The translations under genes and the position numbers were made by a program. A DNA stretch of 34,899 nt from Roseicella aerolata (GTDB lineage Bacteria > Pseudomonadota > Alphaproteobacteria > Acetobacterales > Acetobacteraceae), in assembly GCF_020523605.1 (NCBI RefSeq), contig NZ_JAJAQI010000051.1:1-34899 (forward strand). Direction: 5' to 3'. Positions 8,622 through 17,023 of the stretch are shown piece after piece (positions within the stretch are counted from its first letter, which is position 1; each line of letters starts with the position of its first letter). A model generated the notes under the pieces. That model was not told where the DNA came from. It did not search any database and worked only from the letters and a program-made list of their open reading frames with translations.

Positions 8622-11201
8622 ATGATGTTCTTCGCGCGCTGGAAGACCGCCGCCATCCTTGCGGTCATCCTGCTGGGGGCGCTCGTCTGCGTCCCGAACT
8701 TCTTCCCGAAATCCGAGCTCCCCTCCTGGGCCCGGCAATTCTCCCTCGGCCTCGATCTCCGCGGCGGCTCCTACCTGCTGCTCGAGGTCGAGATGAACGC
8801 CGTGGTGCGGGAGCGGCTGGAGAGCCTGGCCGACGGCGCCCGCACCCGGCTGCGGCAGCAGAATATCGGCTATGTCAACCTGGCGGCCGACCCCGCGAAC
8901 CGGCGCGTCGGCTTCCGGGTGCGCGATGCGGCGCAGGCCCAGGCTGCCGCAGCCCAGATGCGGGAGCTGGCGAACCAGATCCCGACCAGCATGGGCGCCA
9001 CCACCCCGGATATCGAGGTGACGACGGCCCCCGACGGCACCGTGACCGCGACGCTGACCGAGGTCGGGCTCCGCGCCAAGGCGACCGGCGCGGTCGAGCA
9101 GTCGATCGAGATCGTCCGCCGCCGGATCGACGAGACCGGCGTCGCCGAGGCGCTGATCGCCCGCCAGGGCCAGAACCGCATCCTGGTGCAGCTTCCCGGC
9201 GTCGAGGATCCCAACCGGATCAAGGAGTTGCTGGGCAAGACCGCCCGAATGACCTTCCACCTGCTGGACGAGACGGCGAACCCGGCCGCGGCAGCGCCGC
9301 CGCCCGGCGTCATGTTCCTGCCGGGCGAGGGCCGCGGCGGCCAGACCGAGCGTTATGCGGTCCGCCGCCGGGTCGAGGTGGACGGCGCCAACCTGACCGA
9401 TGCCCGCGCCGGCCAGGACGGCCGCACCGGCGAGTGGGTGGTGAATTTCACCTTCGATTCCATCGGCACCCGCCGCTTCGCGGACGTGACCCGCGCCAAT
9501 GTCGGCCGCCCCTTCGCCATCGTGCTGGATGAGCGGGTGATCACCGCCCCCAACATCCGGGAGCCGATCACCGGCGGCCGCGGCCAGATCAGCGGCAGCT
9601 TCAACGCCCGCTCGGCCAATGACCTGGCGGTGCTGCTGCGCGCCGGCGCCCTGCCCGCCCCGCTGACGGTCGTTGAGGAGCGGACGGTCGGGCCGGAACT
9701 CGGGGCCGATGCCATCCGCGCCGGCGTGCTGGCGCTGGCCGCCGGTGCCGTCTTCGTCTTCCTCTATATGGGCCTGGCCTACGGCCTGTTCGGCTGGTTC
9801 GCCAACATCGCCCTGCTGGTCAACATCCTGCTGCTGCTGGCGGCGCTGTCGCTGCTGGAGGCGACGCTCACCCTGCCGGGCATCGCCGGCATCGTGCTGA
9901 CCCTCGGCACCGCGCTGGACGCCAACATCCTGATCAACGAACGCATCCGGGAGGAGGTGAAGAACGGCCGCCCGCCGCTCAGCGCGCTGGAGGCCGGCTT
10001 CACCAAGGCTTCCGGCACGATCATGGATTCTAACCTGACGAACCTGATCGCCATGGCCTGTCTCTACGGCTTCGGCAGCGGCCCGGTGAAGGGCTTTGCC
10101 GTGACGGTCGCCATCGGCACCGTCGTGCAGATGTGGACCGCGACCACCCTGGTCCGCCTCATGGTCTCCTGGTGGTACCGCGCGAAGCGGCCGAAGGAGC
10201 TGCCCGTGGTCGAGGGCGGGCGCGGGCTGTTCGGCAGGCTCGGCCGCCCGCTGTTCCGGCTGGTGCCGGACGTGACCAGGATCCCCTTCATGAAGGGGGC
10301 GCGGATCGGCCTGCTGACCTCGGCGATCATCTCCACCGCCTCGGTCATCGGCGCCTTCTATCCGGGTCTGGAGAAGGGGATCGACTTCAAGGGCGGCATC
10401 ACCATGGAGCTGCGCACCCCGGGCCCGGCGGACCTTGCCCGGCTGCGGGCGGCGGTCGGCGGTCTCAATCTGGGCGAGGTCGGCCTGCAGGAATTCGGCG
10501 CCCCCGATACGGTGCTGGTCCGCCTGCCGGTGCAGGGCGACGAGGCCGGCACCCAGGCCGCGGTGAACGCGGTGCGCGGGGCGCTGGAGCAGGTGGCGCC
10601 CGGTACCCGCATCCTGCGGACCGAGGCGGTGGGCAACCGGGTCTCGGACGAGCTCTTCCTCGGCGGGATGATCGCGCTGGCGATCTCCTTCCTGGCGATG
10701 CTGATCTATATCTGGTTCCGCTTCGAATGGCAGTTCGCCCTCGCCGGCATCGTCACCCTGATGCTCGACACCAGCAAGGTGGTCGGCTTCATGGTGCTGA
10801 CCGGGATCGAGTTCAACCTGACCACCGTCGCGGCGATCCTGACCATCATCGGCTTCAACGCCAACGACAAGGTCGTCGTGTTCGACCGGATGCGGGAGAA
10901 CCTGCGCAAGTACAAGCAGATGCCGCTCCGCGACCTGGTCGATCTCAGCATCAACGAGACGCTGAACCGTACCCTCGGCACCTCCATGACGCTGCTGCTC
11001 TCGGCGGTGCCGCTCGCGCTGTTCGGGGGCGATGCGCTGTCGGGCTTCGCCTGGCTGATGATCTTCGGCATCGTGGTGGGCACCTCCTCCTCCACCTTCA
11101 TCGCCGCGCCGATCGTGCTCTTCACGGGCGAGAAGCAGCTGCGCCGGGGTGAGCCGACCCCGCCTGCCTCGGCCAAGGCGGGTGCCCCGGCCGGTGTCTG
11201 A
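8622..11201 (+). CDS. secDF: Protein translocase subunit SecDF (SecD-SecF fusion)
   Basis: The 859-residue protein contains both proton-driven accessory subunits of the Sec channel. SecD begins with one membrane helix (about 8-28) and GLDLRGG at 43-49, followed by the large periplasmic P1 domain and a six-helix RND-type membrane block with GIAGIVLTLGTALDANILINERIREE. SecF starts near residue 560, has GIDFKGG at 586-592, a smaller periplasmic domain and LTIIGFNANDKVVVFDRMREN. SecDF pulls exported proteins out on the periplasmic side. ATG at 8622 is the first sensible start; a second Met follows. yajC, its frequent partner, is not adjacent. A weak GGGGG-TTCG-CCCCC hairpin lies in the leader at 8574-8587. 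Confidence 0.95.
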   Translation: MMFFARWKTAAILAVILLGALVCVPNFFPKSELPSWARQFSLGLDLRGGSYLLLEVEMNAVVRERLESLADGARTRLRQQNIGYVNLAADPANRRVGFRVRDAAQAQAAAAQMRELANQIPTSMGATTPDIEVTTAPDGTVTATLTEVGLRAKATGAVEQSIEIVRRRIDETGVAEALIARQGQNRILVQLPGVEDPNRIKELLGKTARMTFHLLDETANPAAAAPPPGVMFLPGEGRGGQTERYAVRRRVEVDGANLTDARAGQDGRTGEWVVNFTFDSIGTRRFADVTRANVGRPFAIVLDERVITAPNIREPITGGRGQISGSFNARSANDLAVLLRAGALPAPLTVVEERTVGPELGADAIRAGVLALAAGAVFVFLYMGLAYGLFGWFANIALLVNILLLLAALSLLEATLTLPGIAGIVLTLGTALDANILINERIREEVKNGRPPLSALEAGFTKASGTIMDSNLTNLIAMACLYGFGSGPVKGFAVTVAIGTVVQMWTATTLVRLMVSWWYRAKRPKELPVVEGGRGLFGRLGRPLFRLVPDVTRIPFMKGARIGLLTSAIISTASVIGAFYPGLEKGIDFKGGITMELRTPGPADLARLRAAVGGLNLGEVGLQEFGAPDTVLVRLPVQGDEAGTQAAVNAVRGALEQVAPGTRILRTEAVGNRVSDELFLGGMIALAISFLAMLIYIWFRFEWQFALAGIVTLMLDTSKVVGFMVLTGIEFNLTTVAAILTIIGFNANDKVVVFDRMRENLRKYKQMPLRDLVDLSINETLNRTLGTSMTLLLSAVPLALFGGDALSGFAWLMIFGIVVGTSSSTFIAAPIVLFTGEKQLRRGEPTPPASAKAGAPAGV

Positions 11202-11211
11202 GACCGGCCGG
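11187..11211 (+). terminator. Hairpin overlapping the secDF stop codon
   Basis: CCGGCCGGT (11187-11195) and ACCGGCCGG (11203-11211) form a perfect 9-bp stem around a 7-base loop that contains part of the secDF TGA. No T run follows, so intrinsic termination would be weak; a role in mRNA stability is equally possible. Confidence 0.45.
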
Positions 11212-11281
11212 TGGCGGCCATCGCGCCATGCGGGCACCGAACCGCCACGGCCCGCCTGACCGGCCGGGCGAAGGCCGTCCC

Positions 11282-12286
11282 GTGACCGGCGCGGCCATCT
11301 GCGTCCGACCGGCCTCCCGCGAGGAGGGTCCGGCCCGCCCCGTTGGGCCGGGCCGGCGCAGCCTCGGCGCGGCGCTCCTCGCCGCCACGCTCGCGCCACG
11401 GCCCGTCCTGGCCCAGAAGGGCGCGGTCACGCTGCTGGTCGGCGCCGCGCCGGGTAGCGCGGCCGATAGCTGGGCGCGCGGCTTCGCTCCCTTCCTCGAA
11501 CGGCACTGGCCACGCACCGGCGTCGCCGTCGCCAATCACCCCGGTGAACGCGGCCTGGCCGCCGCCAGGCTGGTTGCCGCCGCCACGCCGGATGGCCGGC
11601 TGATCGGCGCCATCGGCACGCCGATGCTGCTGGCCCGCGCCATCGAGGCGCGGGCGGAATCCGTGGTCGCCGGACTCGGCTTCGCCGCCGCGGTGGCGGA
11701 GGAGCCGTTGGTGCTGGTCGGCCAGGCCGGTGCCGTCGAGGACCTGGACGCGCTGCGTGCGCTCGGGCCACAGGCGGTGCTCGGCACGCCGCCGCAGGGC
11801 AGCGCGGCGCAACTGGCCGCCAACGCGCTCAGCCGCGCGCTGCCCCTGGCCCTGCTGGCCTTCCCGAATGCCGCCGGCGCCCGCCAGGCGGTGCTGGCGG
11901 GCAACATTCCCTGCGCCCTGCTGGCCGTGCCGGACGCGATCGCGGCACTGCGCGACGGCCGACTGGCCGGCCTTGCCCTGGTGCAGGAACAGCGGATCGA
12001 TCTGCTGCCGGAGGTGCCAAGCTTCGCCGAGCAGGGCATCCCGCTCCGCCTCGCGGCGCATCGCGGCTTCGCGGTGCCGGCGGGCACGCCGCCCGCGATC
12101 CTGGCCCCCCTGGTGAAGGCGCTGCGGGCAGCGGTGGCGGACCCTGAATTCGCCGCGCAGGCACAGGCGCAGGGCTACCTGCCCCGCTTCATTGGCCCCG
12201 CCGCCTGGGAGCCGATGCTGCGCCGGACCCTGGCCGAACTGGAAGCGCGCTGGGTGGCGGACCCTTGGACGGCGCGGCACGACTGA
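11282..12286 (+). CDS. Bug/TctC-family tripartite tricarboxylate transporter receptor
   Basis: The protein is a periplasmic solute receptor of the Bug family, about 334 residues from the GTG at 11282. A twin-arginine-like signal (GRRSLGAALLAATLAPRPVLAQ) leads to VTLLVGAAPGSAADSWARGFAPFLE, the usual start of the mature fold. The central region includes VLGTPPQGSAAQLAANAL, and the end is the typical Bug C terminus with PSFAEQGIPL, FAVPAGTPPAILAPL and RRTLAELEARW. These receptors usually bind carboxylates and often lack linked membrane subunits, as here. GAAGG precedes the GTG by about 7 bases; an in-frame ATG at 11228 would add 18 residues and has no ribosome site. Ligand unknown. Confidence 0.83.
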   Translation: MTGAAICVRPASREEGPARPVGPGRRSLGAALLAATLAPRPVLAQKGAVTLLVGAAPGSAADSWARGFAPFLERHWPRTGVAVANHPGERGLAAARLVAAATPDGRLIGAIGTPMLLARAIEARAESVVAGLGFAAAVAEEPLVLVGQAGAVEDLDALRALGPQAVLGTPPQGSAAQLAANALSRALPLALLAFPNAAGARQAVLAGNIPCALLAVPDAIAALRDGRLAGLALVQEQRIDLLPEVPSFAEQGIPLRLAAHRGFAVPAGTPPAILAPLVKALRAAVADPEFAAQAQAQGYLPRFIGPAAWEPMLRRTLAELEARWVADPWTARHD

Positions 12287-12402
12287 GGACGATTGACTGC
12301 GACTGACAGGGATTATCCAAAAACGTCAGCAAATGATTAATTTTGGCCCCTGCCTTCCTGCGGAAAGGGCTATAGGCTTCGGATCCTTCTGGAAGGCATG
12401 CC

Positions 12403-13557
12403 GTGCAGGGTCCAGGCGCCAACACCGCGCGCAGCAGGCAGGTCCTGGTCCTTGCCCGCGATCCTGCGCTGATTGCCGCCGCCCATGCGGCCTCGGCGCG
12501 GCTGGGCCTGCCGGTACGGACGGTGCGGACGGGGTCCGAGGCGCTGGCGCGACTCGCGAGGCCGGGCCCTGGCCCCGGGCATCTGGTCTGCGACCCGGCC
12601 GTTGCCGGCACGGCCTGGTCGGGATTGCTGGCCCTGCTGGCCGAGCCGGCGACGGGCACCTCGCTGATCCTTGTCGGTCCCATGCCGGGAGCGTCATCTC
12701 ACCTGCCAGCGCCGCTACCGCAGGATCACGGCATGCTCGCCCAAGCCCTTGCCATTCCACGTCCCTGCCCGGCTGCGCCCTCAGTCAGCGACGGAACGGT
12801 TCGGGATCTTCAGGAAGGCCTGGCGCGCGGCGAGATCAGCGTGCACTACCAGCCGGTGGTGCGGATGGCGGATCGTCGTCCTGTGATGGTGGAGGCGCTG
12901 GCCCGCTGGCACCGGCCGAGCGCCCCGGTGCCGCCCGACCGCTTCGTGCCGCTGGCCGAGCGCGCCGGGCTGGCGCGCTGCCTTTCCCTCGCGGTGGCGG
13001 GCACGGCGCTGGCGGAGCTGGCGCGCCTCTGGCCGCGCCTGCGGCTTGGCGTCTCGCTCAACCTGCCACTCGCCCTGCTGCTGCAACCCGACCTGCTGAG
13101 CTGGCTCGGCCGCGCCCTGGGCCGGCAGGGGCTGGGCCCGCGGCAGGTGGCGCTGGAACTGACCGAGACGACGCCGGTCCATGATCTGGCGCAGCTGCAT
13201 CGCGTGCTGCTGCGGCTGCGTGCGGCCGGCTTCCGCGTGCTGCTGGACGATGTGGTGCCCGGCGATGGGCGGGAAAGGCTGCACCGGCTGCCCTTTTCCG
13301 GGCTGAAGCTCGACCGCTCCCTGGTGGAGCGCCTGCCGGGGCAGGCGCAAAGCCGGCAGGAGGTGCGGCGCCTGGTCAGGCTGGCGGAGACTCAGGGCCA
13401 GGCGGTGGTGGCCGAGGGCGTCTCCGACCGACGGATCTGGGGCGCGCTGCGCGGGTTGGGCGTGCATTATGCGCAGGGCTACGGCATCGGCCGCCCCGTT
13501 CCCGCCACGGCCCTGCCGGATTGGTGGGCCGGCTGGCGCGGCGGGCAGCTCGGGTGA
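12403..13557 (+). CDS. EAL-domain protein with receiver-like N-terminal region
   Basis: The product has 384 residues. Residues about 12-100 read like a worn response-regulator receiver domain (VLVLARDPALIAAA, then CDP where the phospho-Asp would be, then LILVG), without an obvious partner lysine. From about 128 an EAL domain runs VHYQPVVRMADRRPVMVEALARWHRP, VSLNLP, LELTET, LLDDV, LKLDRSLV, VVAEGV and AQGYGIGRP. Most c-di-GMP phosphodiesterase metal and catalytic residues survive, but loop 6 (normally DDFGTG) reads DDVVPGDG and the second Glu of EGVE is Ser. It may be a weak enzyme or a c-di-GMP sensor. GTG at 12403 follows GGAAGG by about 6 bases. An AT-rich upstream patch (12310-12345) may hold the promoter. 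Confidence 0.82.
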   Translation: MQGPGANTARSRQVLVLARDPALIAAAHAASARLGLPVRTVRTGSEALARLARPGPGPGHLVCDPAVAGTAWSGLLALLAEPATGTSLILVGPMPGASSHLPAPLPQDHGMLAQALAIPRPCPAAPSVSDGTVRDLQEGLARGEISVHYQPVVRMADRRPVMVEALARWHRPSAPVPPDRFVPLAERAGLARCLSLAVAGTALAELARLWPRLRLGVSLNLPLALLLQPDLLSWLGRALGRQGLGPRQVALELTETTPVHDLAQLHRVLLRLRAAGFRVLLDDVVPGDGRERLHRLPFSGLKLDRSLVERLPGQAQSRQEVRRLVRLAETQGQAVVAEGVSDRRIWGALRGLGVHYAQGYGIGRPVPATALPDWWAGWRGGQLG

Positions 13558-13643
13558 GACCCGTCAGGGGCGATCGCGGGTGAAGGCCTCGGCCTTGGCA
13601 CGACCGATCGGGCAAGGTGAGGCGCACGGTCCCTCGCGGCCCC

Positions 13644-13749
13644 CTGCAGCGGATTGCGTCCGGAACTGAACGCCAATCCGTTGCAGACCATTGATCGCGA
13701 AGCGGATTCTCCTGGCCGGGCATTCACGCCCGCCCGCGATCCGCTCTAG
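13644..13749 (+). repeat. Dispersed intergenic repeat, copy B
   Basis: It shows the same ordered blocks as copy A: CTGCAGCGGATTGCG, CTGAACGCC, ATCCG, TTGAT, the hairpin CGGGCA-TTCA-CGCCCG (one G-U pair) and GATCCGCTCTAG. It fills most of the spacer between the convergent EAL-protein and Fe-dehydrogenase genes. The last block contains the Fe-dehydrogenase stop codon (complement of 13746-13748). Confidence 0.78.
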
Positions 13750-14912
13750 CCGTACATCTTGCGATAGAGCGCGATGATCTCGGCCTCGGTCGGCACCCGC
13801 GGGTTGTTCCCCGGGCTGCCGGAGGCCAGCGCCTGCTTCGCCATCAGCGGCAGCAGCCCCTCCCACTTCGCCGCCGGGATGCCATGGCCCTTCGGCGTCG
13901 GCACGCCGAGTTCCTGGTTCAGCGCCCGCAACTCCTCCAGCAGCTTCGAGCCCGCGACCTGGTCGGCATCCTCCGGCGTCGCCACGCCGATCGCCCGCGC
14001 CGCCTCGGCATAGCGCGGCAGCGCGTCGTTCAGCCCGAACTCGGTCACCGCCGGCAGCAGCATGGCGTTCGAGAGGCCATGGGGTACATGGAAATGCGCC
14101 CCGAGCGGACGCGACATGCCATGCACGAGCGCGACGGAGGAGTTGGAGAAGGCAAGCCCCGCCTGCATGGCGCCGAGCATCATCGCCTCCCGCGCCGCGG
14201 CGTTCTTCGGCTGATGATAGGCGATCCGCAGGTGCCGGCCGATGAGGCGCATGGCCGAGAGCGCCAGGCTGTCCGCATGCGGGTTGGCGCGCTTCGAGAC
14301 ATAGGCCTCCAGCGCATGGGTCAGGCTGTCGATGCCGGTATCGGCCGTGGTGCGGGCGGGAACGCTGTAGGTCAGCTCGTAATCGACAATCGCGGCGAGC
14401 GGCAGGGCACCGAGCCCGGCGATCAGCATCTTCTCATCCGTCTCGGTATCCGTGATGACGGTGAAGCGCGTCGCCTCGCTGCCCGTACCGGCGGTGGTCG
14501 GGATGCAGATCACCGGGACCGCGCCCCTGTCCGCGCTCGCCGGGACCTTGAACTCCCGCATCTTCTGGCCTGGAGCGGCGGCGGCTAGGATGGTGATCGC
14601 CTTCGCCGTGTCCATGGGGCTGCCGCCGCCGAACCCGATCAGGCAGTCATAGTCGCCGGCCCGGAAGGCGGCGACGCCGGCCTCGATGACCGTATCGGTC
14701 GGATCCGGCACCGTCTCGGCGAAGACTTCCGGCGAGAGGCCGGCGGCGCGCAGCGGGTCGAGGCAGCGATTGACCGTACCGGAGGAAAGCATCCAGGGAT
14801 CGGTCACCACCAGAGGGCGCGAGAGGCCGAAGAGGCCCAGCACCTCAGCGATCTGGCCGACGCTCCCGCCGCCGATCCGCATCAGCCGCGGCGAGACGAT
14901 GGTTGCGGTCAT
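13746..14912 (-). CDS. Iron-containing alcohol dehydrogenase
   Basis: The 388-residue group III dehydrogenase is cytoplasmic and NAD(P)-dependent. The dinucleotide motif GGGSPMDTAKA is at 95-105 and PTTAGTGSEATRF at 139-150. The metal ligands are all in place: D195 and H199 in GIDSLTHALEAY, H264 in LVHGMS and H278 in VPHGLSNA, matching FucO/lactaldehyde-reductase-type enzymes. The substrate is some primary or secondary alcohol/aldehyde. GGGAGGTG precedes the ATG by 6 bases; the frame is open far upstream, but this start is clear. It is a single gene facing the EAL-protein gene; the stop lies inside a repeat element. Confidence 0.92.
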   Translation of the reverse strand: MTATIVSPRLMRIGGGSVGQIAEVLGLFGLSRPLVVTDPWMLSSGTVNRCLDPLRAAGLSPEVFAETVPDPTDTVIEAGVAAFRAGDYDCLIGFGGGSPMDTAKAITILAAAAPGQKMREFKVPASADRGAVPVICIPTTAGTGSEATRFTVITDTETDEKMLIAGLGALPLAAIVDYELTYSVPARTTADTGIDSLTHALEAYVSKRANPHADSLALSAMRLIGRHLRIAYHQPKNAAAREAMMLGAMQAGLAFSNSSVALVHGMSRPLGAHFHVPHGLSNAMLLPAVTEFGLNDALPRYAEAARAIGVATPEDADQVAGSKLLEELRALNQELGVPTPKGHGIPAAKWEGLLPLMAKQALASGSPGNNPRVPTEAEIIALYRKMYG

Positions 14913-15095
14913 GGACGCACCTCCCGGTTCAGGACGCGCAGGATACAGGCAGGGCCCTGGCGGGCAAGGCAAGGCCGGCCGCAACGCGCCGCGTGACAGC
15001 CATGCCGCAGAACGACGCAATGTGCGCCGGCACGCATCCGTCCCCCGCCCCTTGCGCGTTGCATGCAGTATGCTGAACCCGGGAGGCATGCCGCG

Positions 15096-15335
15096 ATGCG
15101 TAACCAGCCAGCCCGCCCGCGCCGGCCAACCGACCAAGAGTTGTCGTCGGAGGAAAATCCACCTTCGGAGGAGACAGACCGCGATGTTTTCGTTTTATGG
15201 CTGCGCGGCTGCCTGCGTGCGGCCTTCGACCGGGTAGCCTCCGAGCCGGTGCCGGAGGATCTGCTGCGCATGATCGAGGAAGACCGGGCCGAACGGGAGC
15301 GGCTACGGCGCAAGCGGCTCGGCCTGCCGGAATAG
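15096..15335 (+). CDS. NepR-like anti-sigma factor (small acidic/basic protein)
   Basis: The 79-residue product has a disordered, charged N terminus (about 1-30) and then LWLRGCLRAAFDRVASEPVPEDLLRMIEED (34-63). That stretch matches the NepR pattern: helix 1, a conserved EPVP/EPIP turn, then helix 2. In alphaproteobacteria NepR holds the general stress sigma factor EcfG until PhyR is phosphorylated. Here neither phyR nor ecfG is adjacent and a highly charged tail (RAERERLRRKRLG) follows, so it may be an orphan paralogue or a look-alike. GGGAGG lies 9 bases before the ATG at 15096; an earlier ATG at 15063 lacks a site. Confidence 0.55.
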   Translation: MRNQPARPRRPTDQELSSEENPPSEETDRDVFVLWLRGCLRAAFDRVASEPVPEDLLRMIEEDRAERERLRRKRLGLPE

Positions 15336-15355
15336 CCCGGGTCGGCCATGGGCAT

Positions 15356-15374
15356 GCCAGCCCCACGGGCTGGC
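15356..15374. terminator. Hairpin between the NepR-like and amidohydrolase genes
   Basis: GCCAGCCC and GGGCTGGC form a perfect 8-bp stem around a 3-base loop, 20 bases after the NepR-like stop and in a convergent spacer. No T run is present on either side. Confidence 0.5.
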
Positions 15375-15459
15375 CGGGAATTCTCAGGTCTCTCCGGGAT
15401 CACCATCCTTCAACGCCAGGACCGGCGTAACCCGTGCCTCCCATACCCCGGGGCGGCGT

Positions 15460-16893
15460 TCAGCCCCACCGGAAGGTGAAGGGCGCGATCTTCTCCGCCG
15501 GACGATGCGCCCAGTCCAGGTCCGGCACGCGATCCTCCACGCGCTGCTGCGCCTCGTGCAGATGGGCGGCGGCGGCGCGGTAGTCCATGGTCAGCACCTC
15601 GCCATCCTCGACCACCTTCCGGCCGTCCACATAGACCGCCTTCAGCGCGCGGTCGCCGGCCGCGTAGATCAGGCTGCGCAGCGGGTCGCGGGCCGGCCGC
15701 ATCATCGGATGGGTGATGTCCACCAGGACGATATCGGCGCGGCAACCGGCGGCGAGGCGGCCGATATCGTCGCGGCCGAGCGCCCTGGCCCCGCCCATGG
15801 TCGCCGCCTCGAAGAGTTCGGTCGTGGTCAGGCTGCGCGGGTCGGTCGCCTGGGTGCGGGCGAGATAGGCGGCCAGCCGCATCTCATCCAGCATGTTGTG
15901 CGGGTAGGTGTCGGTGCCGAGGCCCATGTTCACCCCGTGCCGCCTGTAGCGGCCGAGATGCTTGAGCGTGATGCCGCGGCGGGCGAAGACGGTCGGGCAA
16001 TGGGCCACGGTGGTACCCGTCTCCGCCAGGATGTCGAGGTCGCGCCGCGTGTGCCAGGGCGTGCTCGGGTGGTCGTCGAGGAAGATGCCATGGCCGATGA
16101 TGCTGCGCTCCGACAGCAGCCCTTGCTCGTGCAGCCAGCCGATGGGCGTGTAGCCGTGCCGGCGGGTGATCTCGTGGAACTCCGAGACCGACTGCGCCGC
16201 ATGGATCTGCCAGGAAACGCCGCGCCGCGCCGCCTCGTCGAAGCTGTCCTTCAGCAGGTCCGGCGTGCAGGTATCGATCTGCGCCGGGACGACCATGCCG
16301 AAGAGCCGGCCGCTCTCATGCTGCTCGGCCCGCTCGATCAGGGTGAGGGCCTCGGCCATGGCCTTCTCGCCGGCCTTCGCGTCCCACTCGTATTCGACTA
16401 CATGGCCGTTCCTGGTGAACCAGCGGGCGGAGCGGAACATGGGCGCGATGCAGACGCGCATGCCGGATTCGCCGAGCAGGTCGAGCCAGCCCGGATGCGC
16501 CATGGAGAGATCTGCGACGGTGGTGACGCCCGAGAGCAGCAGTTCCGACAGTGCGACGCGCACGCAGCTCGGCACGGCCTCCGCATCCGCGCGGAAGATC
16601 GGCAGGTATTCGTAGAGCGAGGAGTTGTAGAGGCCGGGCGTGCCCACCTCGTCGGTGAAACCCTTGTTCATGGGCTCCGAGGAGGGGTGGGAATGGATGT
16701 TGACCAGCCCCGGCATGACCATCAGGCCGGCGCCGGCAATTGTCTCATCGGCCGGACCGGCATAGCCCCGGCCGACGAAGGTGAGGCGGCCATCCTCGAA
16801 GGCGATGTCGGCACCCGCGAGATAGCTGTGCTGCTTCTCCCCGGGATCCCAGGCGATGGCGACATCGGCGTTCCTGATCAGGGTGGTCGTCAT
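15460..16893 (-). CDS. Amidohydrolase (AtzB/TrzN/guanine-deaminase-like)
   Basis: The 477-residue enzyme has the amidohydrolase-superfamily metal site: H67 and H69 in VNIHSHPSS, H231 in SWQIHAAQS, H268 in IIGHGIFLDDH and D328 in LGTDTYPHNMLDE, flanked by the two beta-sandwich halves (LIRNADVAI... and ADIVLVDI...VYVDGRKV). The family hydrolyses or deaminates C-N bonds of ring compounds such as chlorotriazines, guanine or S-adenosylhomocysteine; the actual substrate is unknown. The ATG at 16893 is the first plausible start. It follows the aldolase gene on the same strand with a 130-base gap, and both are divergent from a binding-protein gene, so a catabolic unit is likely. Confidence 0.88.
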   Translation of the reverse strand: MTTTLIRNADVAIAWDPGEKQHSYLAGADIAFEDGRLTFVGRGYAGPADETIAGAGLMVMPGLVNIHSHPSSEPMNKGFTDEVGTPGLYNSSLYEYLPIFRADAEAVPSCVRVALSELLLSGVTTVADLSMAHPGWLDLLGESGMRVCIAPMFRSARWFTRNGHVVEYEWDAKAGEKAMAEALTLIERAEQHESGRLFGMVVPAQIDTCTPDLLKDSFDEAARRGVSWQIHAAQSVSEFHEITRRHGYTPIGWLHEQGLLSERSIIGHGIFLDDHPSTPWHTRRDLDILAETGTTVAHCPTVFARRGITLKHLGRYRRHGVNMGLGTDTYPHNMLDEMRLAAYLARTQATDPRSLTTTELFEAATMGGARALGRDDIGRLAAGCRADIVLVDITHPMMRPARDPLRSLIYAAGDRALKAVYVDGRKVVEDGEVLTMDYRAAAAHLHEAQQRVEDRVPDLDWAHRPAEKIAPFTFRWG

Positions 16894-17023
16894 GCGGGGC
16901 AGCGTCCCTGTGTCGGTTGAGGCCGCGGGCCTGCCTGCCGGTCCGTTCGCTCCGGGACCTTGCAGGCGGAATGCCGGGGAGGAATGGCGGGAGGCGCAGC
17001 CGCGGCCGATCCTCCCCGGAGGG

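Noticed and set aside
8523-11399. 958-codon open frame on the minus strand opposite secDF
   Set aside because: The translation is His/Gln/Asp/Gly/Arg-rich without family motifs, as expected antisense to a GC-rich gene; the plus strand is clearly SecDF.
15000-15095. EcfG-type stress promoter (GGAAC and CGTT) ahead of the NepR-like gene
   Set aside because: A CGTT is present near 15056 but no GGAAC at the required distance upstream.
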